A stretch of DNA of 64,000 nt from Hydractinia symbiolongicarpus. Taxonomy: Eukaryota; Cnidaria; Hydrozoa; Anthoathecata; Hydractiniidae. Below the pieces are notes generated by a model. It saw only the letters and a program-made list of their open reading frames with translations. It did no database searches and had not been told where the DNA came from. Location of the stretch: positions 372,001 to 436,000 of the forward strand of contig NC_079883.1 of the NCBI RefSeq assembly GCF_029227915.1, given 5' to 3'. Both the position numbers and the translations under genes were made by a program. Positions within the stretch are counted from its first letter, which is position 1, and each line of letters starts with the position of its first letter. Below are positions 1 to 11,600 of the stretch, piece by piece.

Positions 1-203
1 ACAAGTCTCGTGCGTTTTAGTGGTGAAAATATAATTTAAAAAATCGTTCTGGAAATGAGTTTACTCCCTGCGTATTTTCTTTGTATACTTTTGACTGTAC
101 GGGCCGAGTCCGGGATTTACGGGAAATCGCGGGTTTTCGTTTGCCGGCGATTAAACTTCTTTTATTCAGCGTCTCATCAAAAATGAAAACATTTTTGAAA
201 ACT

Positions 204-3043
204 ACAAGTCTCATACGTTTTAGTGGTGAAAAAATAATTTAAAAAATCGTTCGGGAAATGAGTTAACTCCCTGGGTATTTTCTTTGTATACTTTTGCCTA
301 TACGGGCCAAGTCCGTGATTTACGGGAAATTGCGGGTTTTCGTTTGCCGGCGATTAAACTTCTTTTATTCGGCGTCTCATCAAAAATGAAAACATTTTTG
401 AAAACTACAAGTCTCATGCGTTTTAGTGGTGAAAAGATAATATAAAAAATCGTTCTGGAAAGGAGTTTACTGACAGGGTACTTTCTTTGTATATACTCGA
501 CTATACGAGCCAAGCACGGGATTTACGGGAAATTGCGGGTTTTCGTTTGCCGGCGATTAAAATTCTTTTATTCAGCGTCTCATCAAAAATGAAAACCTTT
601 TTGAAAACTACAAGTCTCATGCGTTTTAGTGGTGAAAAAATAATTTAAAAAATCGTTCGGGAAATGAGTTTACTCACAGGGTACTTTCTTTGTATACATA
701 CGAATATACGGGCCAAGCCCGGGATTTACGTGAAATCGCGGGTTTTAGTTTGCCGGCGATTAAACTTCTTTCATTGAGCGTCTCATCAAAAATGAAAACA
801 TTCCTGAAAACTACAAGTCTCATGTGTTTTAGTGGTGAAAAAAAAATTTAAAAAATCGTTCGGGAAATGAGTTTACTCCCTGGGTACTTTCTTTGTATAC
901 TTTTGACTATACGGGCCGAGTCCGGGATTTACGGAAATCGCGGGTTTTCGTTTGCCGGCAATTAAACATCTTTAATTCAGCGTCTCATCAAAAATGAAAA
1001 CATTTTTGAAAACTACAAGTCTCGTGCGTTTTAGTGGTGAAAAGTTAATTTAAAAAATCGTTCTGGAAATGAGTTTACTCCCTGCGTAATTTCTTTGTAT
1101 ACTTTTGACTATACGGGCCGAGTCCGGGATTTACGGGAATTTGCGGGTTTTCGTTTGCCGGCGATTAAACTTCTTTTATTCAGCGTCTCATCAAAAATGA
1201 AAACATTTTTGAAAACTACAAGTCTCGTGCGTTTTAGTGGTGAAAAGATAATTTAAAAAATCGTTCTGGAAATGAGTTTACTGGCAGGGTACTTTCTTTG
1301 TATACTTTTGACTATACGGGCCGAGTCCAGGATTTACGGGAAATCGCGGGTTTTCGTTTGCCGGCGATTAAACATCTTTTATTCAGCGTCTTATCAAAAA
1401 TGAAAACATTTTTAAAAACTACAAGTCTCATGCGTTTTAGTGGTGAAAAGATAATTTAAAAAATCGTTCTGGAAATGAGTTTACTCCCTGGGTATTTTCT
1501 TTGTATACTTTTGACTATACGGGCCGAGTTCGGGATTTACGGGAATTCGCGGGTTTTCGTTTGCCGGCGATTAAACTTCTTTTATTCAGCGTCTCATTAA
1601 AAATGAAAACATTTTTGAAAACTACAAGTCTCGTGCGTTTTAGTGGTGAAAAGATAATTTAAAAAATCGTTCTGGAAATGAGTTTACTCGCAGGGTACTT
1701 TCTTTGTATACTTTTGACTATACGGGCCGAGTCCGGGGTTTACGGGAAATCGCGGGTTTTCGTTTGCCGGCGATTAAACTTCTTTTATTCGGCGTCTCAT
1801 CAAAAATGAAAACATTTTTGAAAACTACAAGTCTCATGCGTTTTAGTGGTGAAAAGATAATATAAAAAATCGTTCTGGAAAGGAGTTTACTGACAGGGTA
1901 CTTTCTTTGTATATACTCGACTATACGAGCCAAGCACGGAATTTACGAGAAATTGCGGGTTTTCGTTTGCCGGCGATTAAAATTCTTTTATTCAGCGTCT
2001 CATTAAAAATGAAAACATTTTTGAAAACTACAAGTCTCGTGCGTTTTAGTGGTGAAAAGATAATTTAAAAAATCGTTCTGGAAATGAGTTTACTCGCAGG
2101 GTACTTTCTTTGTATACTTTTGACTATACGGGCCGAGTCCGGGGTTTACGGGAAATCGCGGTTTTTCGTTTGCCAGCGATTAAACTTCTTTTATTCGGCG
2201 TCTCATCAAAAATGAAAACATTTTTGAAAACTACAAGTCTCATGCGTTTTAGTGGTGAAAAGATAATATAAAAAATCGTTCTGGAAAGGAGTTTACTGAC
2301 AGGGTACTTTCTTTGTATATACTCGACTATACGAGCCAAGCACGGAATTTACGGGAAATTGCGGGTTTTCGTTTGCCGGCGATTAAAATTCTTTTATTCA
2401 GCGTCTCATCAAAAATGAAAACCTTTTTGAAAACTACAAGTCTCATGCGTTTTAGTGGTGAAAAAATAATTTAAAAAATCGTTCGGGAAATGAGTTTACT
2501 CACAGGGTACTTTCTTTGTATGTATGCGAATATACGGGCGAAGCCCGGGATTTACGGGAAATCGCGGTTTTCGTTTGCCGGCGATTAAACTTCTTTTATT
2601 CAGCGTCTCATCAAAAATGAAAACATTTTTGAAAACTACAAGTCTCGTGCGTTTTAGTGGTGAAAAGATAATTTAAAAAATCGTTCTGGAAATGAGTTTA
2701 CTGACAGGGTACTTTCTTTGTATATACTCGACTATACGAGCCAAGCACGGAATTTACGGGAAATTGCGGGTTTTCGTTTGCCGGCGATTAAAATTCTTTT
2801 ATTCAGCGTCTCATCAAAAATGAAAATCTTTTTGAAAACTACAAGTCTCATGCGTTTTAGTGGTGAAAAAATAATTTAAAAAATCGTTCGGGAAATGAGT
2901 TTACTCACAGGGTACTTTCTTTGTATACATACGATAATACGGGCCAAGCCCGGGATTTACGGGAAATCGCGGGTTTTCGTTTGCCGGCGATTAAACTTCT
3001 TTCATTAAGCGTCTCATCAAAAATGAAAACATTTTTGAAAACT
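204..3043 (+). repeat. Higher-order repeat, first copy (14 monomers, ~2840 bp)
   Basis: This copy is bounded by the same monomer subtype at 204 and 3044 (CTCATACG followed by CTTTTGCCTATACGGG, with GTCCGTGATT). Internal order is marked by box C near 490, box B near 695, CATCTTTAATTC near 970, CCCTGCGTAATTTC near 1080, GCAGGGTAC with GTCCAGG near 1325, a GTTCGGG form near 1530 and TGTATGTATGCG near 2520. The same order recurs in 3044-5682 with one monomer fewer. Confidence 0.85.
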
Positions 3044-5682
3044 ACAAGTCTCATACGTTTTAGTGGTGAAAAAATAATTTAAAAAATCGTTCGGGAAATG
3101 AGTTAACTCCCTGGGTATTTTCTTTGTATACTTTTGCCTATACGGGCCAAGTCCGTGATTTACGGGAAATCGCGGGTTTTCGTTTGCCGGCGATTAAACT
3201 TCTTTTATTCGGCGTCTCATCAAAAATGAAAACATTTTTGAAAACTACAAGTCTCATGCGTTTTAGTGGTGAAAAGATAATATAAAAAATCGTTCTGGAA
3301 AGGAGTTTACTGACAGGGTACTTTCTTTGTATACATACGAATATACGGGCCAAGCCCGGGATTTACGGGAAATCGCGGGTTTTCGTTTGCCGGCGATTAA
3401 ACTTCTTTCATTAAGCGTCTCATCAAAAATGAAAACATTCCTGAAAACTACAAGTCTCATGTGTTTTAGTGGTGAAAAAAAAATTTAAAAAATCGTTCGG
3501 GAAATGAGTTTACTCCCTGGGCACTTTCTTTGTAAACTTTTGACTATACGGGCCGAGTCCGGGATTTACGGGAAATCGCGGGTTTTCGTTTGCCGGCGAT
3601 TAAACATCTTTAATTCAGCGTCTCATCAAAAATGAAATCATTTTTGAAAACTACAAGTCTCGTGCGTTTTAGTGGTGAAAAGTTAATTTAAAAAATCGTT
3701 CTGGAAATGAGTTAACTCCCTGCGTAATTTCTTTGTATACTTTTGACTATACGGGCCGTGTCCGGGATGTACGGGAATTTGCGGGTTTTCGTTTGCCGGC
3801 GATTAAACTTCTTTTATTCAGCGTCTCATCAAAAATGAAAACATTTTTGAAAACTACAAGTCTCGTGCGTTTTAGTGGTGAAAAGATAATTTAAAAAATC
3901 GTTCTGGAAATGAGTTTACTGGCAGGGTACTTTCTTTGTATACTTTTGACTATACGGGCCGAGTCCAGGATTTACGGGAAATCGCGGGTTTTCGTTTGCC
4001 GGCGATTAAACATCTTTTATTCAGCGTCTTATCAAAAATGAAAACATTTTTAAAAACTACAAGTCTCATGCGTTTTAGTGGTGAAAAGATAATTTAAAAA
4101 ATCGTTCTGGAAATGAGTTTACTCCCTGGGTATTTTCTTTGTATACTTTTGACTATACGGGCCGAGTTCGGGATTTACGGGAATTCGCGGGTTTTCGTTT
4201 GCCGGCGATTAAACTTCTTTTATTCAGCGTCTCATTAAAAATGAAAACATTTTTGAAAACTACAAGTCTCGTGCGTTTTAGTGGTGAAAAGATAATTTAA
4301 AAAATCGTTCTGGAAATGAGTTTACTCGCAGGGTACTTTCTTTGTATACTTTTGACTATACGGGCCGAGTCCGGGGTTTACGGGAAATCGCGGGTTTTCG
4401 TTTGCCGGCGATTAAACTTCTTTTATTCGGCGTCTCATCAAAAATGAAAACATTTTTGAAAACTACAAGTCTCATGCGTTTTAGTGGTGAAAAGATAATA
4501 TAAAAAATCGTTCTGGAAAGGAGTTTACTGACAGGGTACTTTCTTTGTATATACTCGACTATACGAGCCAAGCACGGAATTTACGGGAAATTGCGGGTTT
4601 TCGTTTGCAGGCGATTAAAATTCTTTTATTCAGCGTCTCATTAAAAATGAAAACATTTTTGAAAACTGCAAGTCTCGTGCGTTTTAGTAGTGAAAAGATA
4701 ATTTAAAAAATCGTTCTGGAAATGAGTTTACTCGCAGGGTACTTTCTTTGTATACTTTTGACTATACGGGCCGAGTCCGGGGTTTACGGGAAATCGCGGT
4801 TTTTCGTTTGCCAGCGATTAAACTTCTTTTATTCGGCGTCTCATCAAAAATGAAAACATTTTTGAAAACTACAAGTCTCATGCGTTTTAGTGGTGAAAAG
4901 ATAATATAAAAAATCGTTCTGGAAAGGAGTTTACTGACAGGGTACTTTCTTTGTATATACTCGACTATACGAGCCAAGCACGGAATTTACGGGAAATTGC
5001 GGGTTTTCGTTTGCCGGCGATTAAAATTCTTTTATTCAGCGTCTCATCAAAAATGAAAACCTTTTTGAAAACTACAAGTCTCATGCGTTTTAGTGGTGAA
5101 AAAATAATTTAAAAAATCGTTCGGAAAATGAGTTTACTCACAGGGTACTTTCTTTGTATGTATACGAATATACGGGCGAAGCCCGGGATTTACGGGAAAT
5201 CGCGGGTTTTCGTTTGCCGGCGATTAAACTTCTTTTATTCAGCGTCTCATCAAAAATGAAAACATTTTTGAAAACTACAAGTCTCGTGCGTTTTAGTGGT
5301 GAAAAGATAATTTAAAAAATCGTTCTGGAAATGAGTTTACTGACAGGGTACTTTCTTTGTATATACTCGACTATACGAGCCAAGCACGGAATTTACGGGA
5401 AATTGCGGGTTTTCGTTTGCCGGCGATTAAAATTCTTTTATTCAGCGTCTCATCAAAAATGAAAACCTTTTTGAAAACTACAAGTCTCATGCGTTTTAGT
5501 GGTGAAAAAATAATTTAAAAAATCGTTCGGGAAATGAGTTTACTCACAGGGTACTTTCTTTGTATACATACGAATATACGGGCCAAGCCCGGGATTTACG
5601 GGAAATCGCGGGTTTTCGTTTGCCGGCGATTAAACTTCTTTCATTAAGCGTCTCATCAAAAATGAAAACATTTTTGAAAACT
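3044..5682 (+). repeat. Higher-order repeat, second copy (13 monomers, 2639 bp)
   Basis: It is collinear with 204-3043. The CTTTTGCC monomer, the CCCTGCGTAATTTC monomer, the GTCCAGG monomer and the TGTATGTATACG monomer come in the same order. The one difference in monomer number is that two neighbours of the first copy (407 and 610) are replaced by a single hybrid at 3247-3449. The next copy of the boundary subtype starts at 5683. Confidence 0.85.
3247..3449 (+). repeat. Hybrid monomer from a one-monomer deletion
   Basis: The 5' part (GATAATATAAAAAATCG, AAGGAG, TGACAGGG) matches the box C monomer at 407. The 3' part (CATACGAATATACGGGCC, CTTTCATTAAGCG, CATTCCTG) matches the box B monomer at 610. 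The switch falls within the shared ACTTTCTTTGTATA. This is what unequal crossing-over or gene conversion between adjacent monomers would leave. The same hybrid recurs near 5886 and 15418, and again near 17850, so it was copied after it formed. Confidence 0.75.
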
Positions 5683-8600
5683 ACAAGTCTCATACGTTTT
5701 AGTGGTGAAAAAATAATTTAAAAAATCGTTCGGGAAATGAGTTAACTCCCTGGGTATTTTCTTTGTATACTTTTGCCTATACGGGCCAAGTCCGTGATTT
5801 ACGGGAAATCGCGGGTTTTCGTTTGCCGGCGATTAAACTTCTTTTATTCGGCGTCTCATCAAAAATGAAAACATTTTTGAAAACTACAAGTCTCATGCGT
5901 TTTAGTGGTGAAAAGATAATATAAAAAATCGTTCTGGAAAGGAGTTTACTGACAGGGTACTTTCTTTGTATACATACGAATATACGGGCCAAGCCCGGGA
6001 TTTACGGGAAATCGCGGGTTTTCGTTTGCCGGCGATTAAACTTCTTTCATTAAGCGTCTCATCAAAAATGAAAACATTCCTGAAAACTACAAGTCTCATG
6101 TGTTTTAGTGGTGAAAAAAAAATTTAAAAAATCGTTCTGGAAATGAGTTTACTCGCAGGGTACGTTCTTTGTATACTTTTGACTATACGGGCCGAGTCCG
6201 GGGTTTACGGGAAATCGCGGGTTTTCGTTTGCCGGCGATTAAACTTCTTTTATTCGGCGTCTCATCAAAAATGAAAACATTTTTGAAAACTAAAAGTCTC
6301 ATGCGTTTTAGTGGTGAAAAGATAAGATAAGAAATCGTTCTGGAAAGGAGTTTACTGACAGGGTACTTTCTTTGTATATACTCGACTATACGAGCCAAGC
6401 ACGGAATTTACGGGAAATTGCGGGTTTTCATTTGCCGGCGATTAAACTTCTTATATTCAGCGTCTCATCAAAAATGAAAACCTTTTTGAAAACTACAAGT
6501 CTCATGCGTTTTAGTGGTGAAAAAATAATTTAAAAAATCGTTCGGGAAATGAGTTTACTCACAGGGTACTTTCTTTGTATACATACGAATATACGGGCGA
6601 ACGCCGGGATTTACGGGAAATCGCGGGTTTTCGTTTGCCGGCGATTAAACTTCTTTCATTAGGCGTCTCATCAAAAATGAAAACATTCCTGAAAACTACA
6701 AGTCTCATGTGTTTTAGTGGTGAAAAAAAAATTTAAAAAATCGTTCGGGAAATGAGTTTACTCCCTGGGTACTTTCTTTGTATACTTTTGACTATACGGG
6801 CCGAGTCCGGGATTTACGGGAAATCGCGGGTTTTCGTTTGCCGGCGATTAAACATCTTTAATTCAGCGTCTCATCAAAAATGAAAACATTTTGAAAACTA
6901 CAAGTCTCGTGCGTTTTAGTGGTGAAAAGTTAATTTAAAAAATCGTTCTGGAAATGAGTTTACTCCCTGCGTATTTTCTTTGTATACTTTTGACTATACG
7001 GGCCGAGTCCGGGATTTACGGGAATTCGCGGGTTTTCGTTTGCCGGCGATTAAACTTCTTTTATTCGGCGTCTCATCAAAAATGAAAACATTTTTGAAAA
7101 CTACAAGTCTCATGCGTTTTAGTGGTGAAAAGATAATATAAAAAATCGTTCTGGAAAGGAGTTTACTGACAGGGTACTTTCTTTGTATATACTCGATTAA
7201 ACGAGCCAAGCACGGAATTTACGGGAAATTGCGGGTTTTCGTTTGCCGGCGATTAAAATTCTTTTATTCAGCGTCTCATCAAAAATGAAAACCTTTTTGA
7301 AAACTACAAGTCTCATGCGTTTTAGTGGTGAAAAAATAATTTAAAAAATCGTTCGGGAAATGAGTTTACTCACAGGGTACTTTCTTTGTATACATACGAA
7401 TATACGGGCCAAGCCCGGGATTTACGGGAAATCGCGGGTTTTCGTTTGTCGGCGATTAAACTTCTTTCATTAAGCGTCTCATCAAAAATGAAAACATTCC
7501 TAAAAACTACAAGTCTCATGTGTTTTAGTGGTGAAAAAAAAATTTAAAAAATCGTTCGGGAAATGAGTTTACTCCCTGGGTACTTCCTTTGTATACTTTT
7601 GACTATACGGGCCGAGTCCGGGATTTACGGGAAATCGCGGGTTTTCGTTTGCCGGCGATTAAACATCTTTAATTCAGCGTCTCATCAAAAATGGAAACAT
7701 TTTTGAAAACTACAAGTCTCGTGCGTTTTAGTGGTGAAAAGTTAATTTAAAAAATCGTTCTGGAAATGAGTTAACTCCCTGCGTAATTTCTTTGTATACT
7801 TTTGACTATACGGGCCGAGTCCGGATTTACGGGAATTTGCGGGTTTTCGTTTGCCGGCGATTAAACTTCTTTTATTCAGCGTCTCATCAAAAATGAAAAC
7901 ATTTTTGAAAACTACAAGTCTCGTGCGTTTTAGTGGTGAAAAGATAATTTAAAAAATCGTTCTGGAAATGAGTTTACTGGCAGGGTACTTTCTTTGTATA
8001 CTTTTGACTATACGGGCCGAGTCCAGGATTTACGGGAAATCGCGGGTTTTTGTTTGCCGGCGATTAAACATCTTTTATTCAGCGTCTTATCAAAAATGAA
8101 AACATTTTTGAAAACTACAAGTCTCATGCGTTTTAGTGGTGAAAAGATAATTTAAAAAATCGTTCTGGAAATGAGTTTACTCCCTGGGTATTTTCTTTGT
8201 ATACTTTTGACTATACGGGCCGAGTTCGGGATTTACGGGAATTCGCGGGTTTTCGTTTGCCGGCGATTAAACTTCTTTTATTCAGCGTCTCATTAAAAAT
8301 GAAAAGATTTTTGAAAACTACAAGTCTCGTGCGTTTTAGTGGTGAAAAGATAATTTAAAAAATCGTTCTGGAAATGAGTTTACTCGCAGAGTACTTTCTT
8401 TGTATACTTTTGACTATACGGGCCGAGTCCGGGGTTTACGGGAAATCGCGGGCTTTCGTTTGCCGGCGATTAAACTTCTTTTATTCGGCGTCTCATCAAA
8501 AATGAAAACATTTTTGAAAACTACAAGTCTCATGCGTTTTAGTGGTGAAAAGATAATATAAGAAATCGTTCTGGAAAGGAGTTTACTGACAGGGTACTTT

Positions 8601-11600
8601 CTTTGTATATACTCGACTATACGAGCCAAGCACGGAATTTACGGGAAATTGCGGGTTTTCATTTGCCGGCGATTAAACTTCTTTTATTCAGCGTCTCATC
8701 AAAAATGAAAACCTTTTTGAAAACTACAAGTCTCATGCGTTTTAGTGGTGAAAAAATAATTTAAAAAATCGTTCGGGAAATGAGTTTACTCACAGGGTAC
8801 TTTCTTTGTATACATACGAATATACGGGCGAAGCCCGGGATTTACGGGAAATCGCGGGTTTTCGTTTGCCGGCGATTAAACTTCTTTTATTCAGCGTCTC
8901 ATCAAAAATGAAAACCTTTTGAAAACTACAAGTCTCATGCGTTTTAGTGGTGAAAAAATAATTTAAAAAATCGTTCGGGAAATGAGTTTACTCACAGGGT
9001 ACTTTCTTTGTATACATACGAATATACGGGCGAAGCCCGGGATTTACGGGAAATCGCGGGTTTTCGTTTGCCGGCGATTAAACTTCTTTTATTCGGCGTC
9101 TCATCAAAAATGAAAACATTTTTGAAAACTACAAGTCTCATGCGTTTTAGTGGTGAAAAGATAATATAAAAAATCGTTCTGGAAAGGAGTTTACTGACAG
9201 GGTACTTTCTTTGTATATACTCGATTAAACGAGCCAAGCACGGAATTTACGGGAAATTGCGGGTTTTCGTTTGCCGGCGATTAAAATTCTTTTATTCAGC
9301 GTCTCATCAAAAATGAAAACCTTTTTGAAAACTACAAGTCTCATGCGTTTTAGTGGTGAAAAAATAATTTAAAAAATCGTTCGGGAAATGAGTTTACTCA
9401 CAGGGTACTTTCTTTGTATACATACGAATATACGGGCCAAGCCCGCGATTTACGGGAAATCGCGGGTTTTCGTTTGTCGGCGATTAAACTTCTTTCATTA
9501 AGCGTCTCATCAAAAATGAAAACATTCCTAAAAACTACAAGTCTCATGTGTTTTAGTGGTGAAAAAAAAATTTAAAAAATCGTTCGGGAAATGAGTTTAC
9601 TCCCTGGGTACTTTCTTTGTATACTTTTGACTATACGGGCCGAGTCCGGGATTTACGGGAAATCGCGGGTTTTCGTTTGCCGGCGATTAAACATCTTTAA
9701 TTCAGCGTCTCATCAAAAATGGAAACATTTTTGAAAACTACAAGTCTCGTGCGTTTTAGTGGTGAAAAGTTAATTTAAAAAATCGTTCTGGAAATGAGTT
9801 AACTCCCTGCGTAATTTCTTTGTATACTTTTGACTATACGGGCCGAGTCCGGATTTACGGGAATTTGCGGGTTTTCGTTTGCCGGCGATTAAACTTCTTT
9901 TATTCAGCGTCTCATCAAAAATGAAAACATTTTTGAAAACTACAAGTCTCGTGCGTTTTAGTGGTGAAAAGATAATTTAAAAAATCGTTCTGGAAATGAG
10001 TTTACTGACAGGGTACTTTCTTTGTATATACTCGATTAAACGAGCCAAGCACGGAATTTACGGGAAATTGCGGGTTTTCGTTTGCCGGCGATTAAAATTC
10101 TTTTATTCAGCGTCTCATCAAAAATGAAAACCTTTTTGAAAACTACAAGTCTCATGCGTTTTAGTGGTGAAAAAATAATTTAAAAAATCGTTCGGGAAAT
10201 GAGTTTACTCACAGGGTACTTTCTTTGTATACATACGAATATACGGGCCAAGCCCGGGATTTACGGGAAATCGCGGGTTTTCGTTTGTCGGCGATTAAAC
10301 TTCTTTCATTAAGCGTCTCATCAAAAATGAAAACATTCCTAAAAACTACAAGTCTCATGTGTTTTAGTGGTGAAAAAAAAATTTAAAAAATCGTTCGGGA
10401 ATTGAGTTTACTCCCTGGGTACTTTCTTTGTATACTTTTGACTATACGGGCCGAGTCCGGGATTTACGGGAAATCGCGGGTTTTCGTTTGCCGGCGATTA
10501 AACATCTTTAATTCAGCGTCTCATCAAAAATGGAAACATTTTTGAAAACTACAAGTCTCGTGCGTTTTAGTGGTGAAAAGTTAATTTAAAAAATCGTTCT
10601 GGAAATGAGTTAACTCCCTGCGTAATTTCTTTGTATACTTTTGACTATACGGGCCGAGTCCGGATTTACGGGAATTTGCGGGTTTTCGTTTGCCGGCGAT
10701 TAAACTTCTTTTATTCAGCGTCTCATCAAAAATGAAAACATTTTTGAAAACTACAAGTCTCGTGCGTTTTAGTGGTGAAAAGATAATTTAAAAAATCGTT
10801 CTGGAAATGAGTTTACTGGCAGGGTACTTTCTTTGTGTACTTTTGACTATACGGGCCGAGTCCAGGATTTACGGGAAATCGCGGGTTTTCGTTTGCCGGC
10901 GATTAAACATCTTTTATTCAGCGTCTTATCAAAAATGAAAACATTTTTGAAAACTACAAGTCTCATGCGTTTTAGTGGTGAAAAGATAATTTAAAAAATC
11001 GTTCTGGAAATGAGTTTACTCCCTGGGTATTTTCTTTGTATACTTTTGACTATACGGGCCGAGTTCGGGATTTACGGGAATTCGCGGGTTTTCGTTTGCC
11101 GGCGATTAAACTTCTTTTATTCAGCGTCTCATTAAAAATGAAAAGATTTTTGAAAACTACAAGTCTCGTGCGTTTTAGTGGTGAAAAGATAATTTAAAAA
11201 ATCGTTCTGGAAATGAGTTTACTCGCAGGGTACTTTCTTTGTATACTTTTGACTATACGGGCCGAGTCCGGGGTTTACGGGAAATCGCGGGCTTTCGTTT
11301 GCCGGCGATTAAACTTCTTTTATTCGGCGTCTCATCAAAAATGAAAACATTTTTGAAAACTACAAGTCTCATGCGTTTTAGTGGTGAAAAGATAATATAA
11401 GAAATCGTTCTGGAAAGGAGTTTACTGACAGGGTACTTTCTTTGTATATACTCGACTATACGAGCCAAGCACGGAATTTACGGGAAATTGCGGGTTTTCA
11501 TTTGCCGGCGATTAAACTTCTTTTATTCAGCGTCTCATCAAAAATGAAAACCTTTTTGAAAACTACAAGTCTCATGCGTTTTAGTGGTGAAAAAATAATT

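Noticed and set aside
370-382. AATAAA on the - strand in most monomers (from TTTATTC)
   Set aside because: A six-base A/T motif recurs in every copy of an AT-rich repeat. There is no gene or GU-rich downstream context to make it a polyadenylation signal.
441-450. TATA-box-like TATAAAAAAT in one monomer subtype
   Set aside because: It is a single T to A change in an A/T-rich run, with no initiator, transcript or gene downstream. The sequence alone cannot support promoter activity.
298-513. Recurrent 71-codon open frame on the - strand (also near 1718, 2124, 4356, 8414, 30113 and many others)
   Set aside because: It is open only in monomers where ATATAAAA or ATATAAG replaces ATTTAAAA and so removes a stop. 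It overlaps the repeat at the same phase each time, and 203 bp is not a multiple of 3. Changes are spread over all codon positions and no promoter or distinct context is seen. It is a shadow of the satellite.
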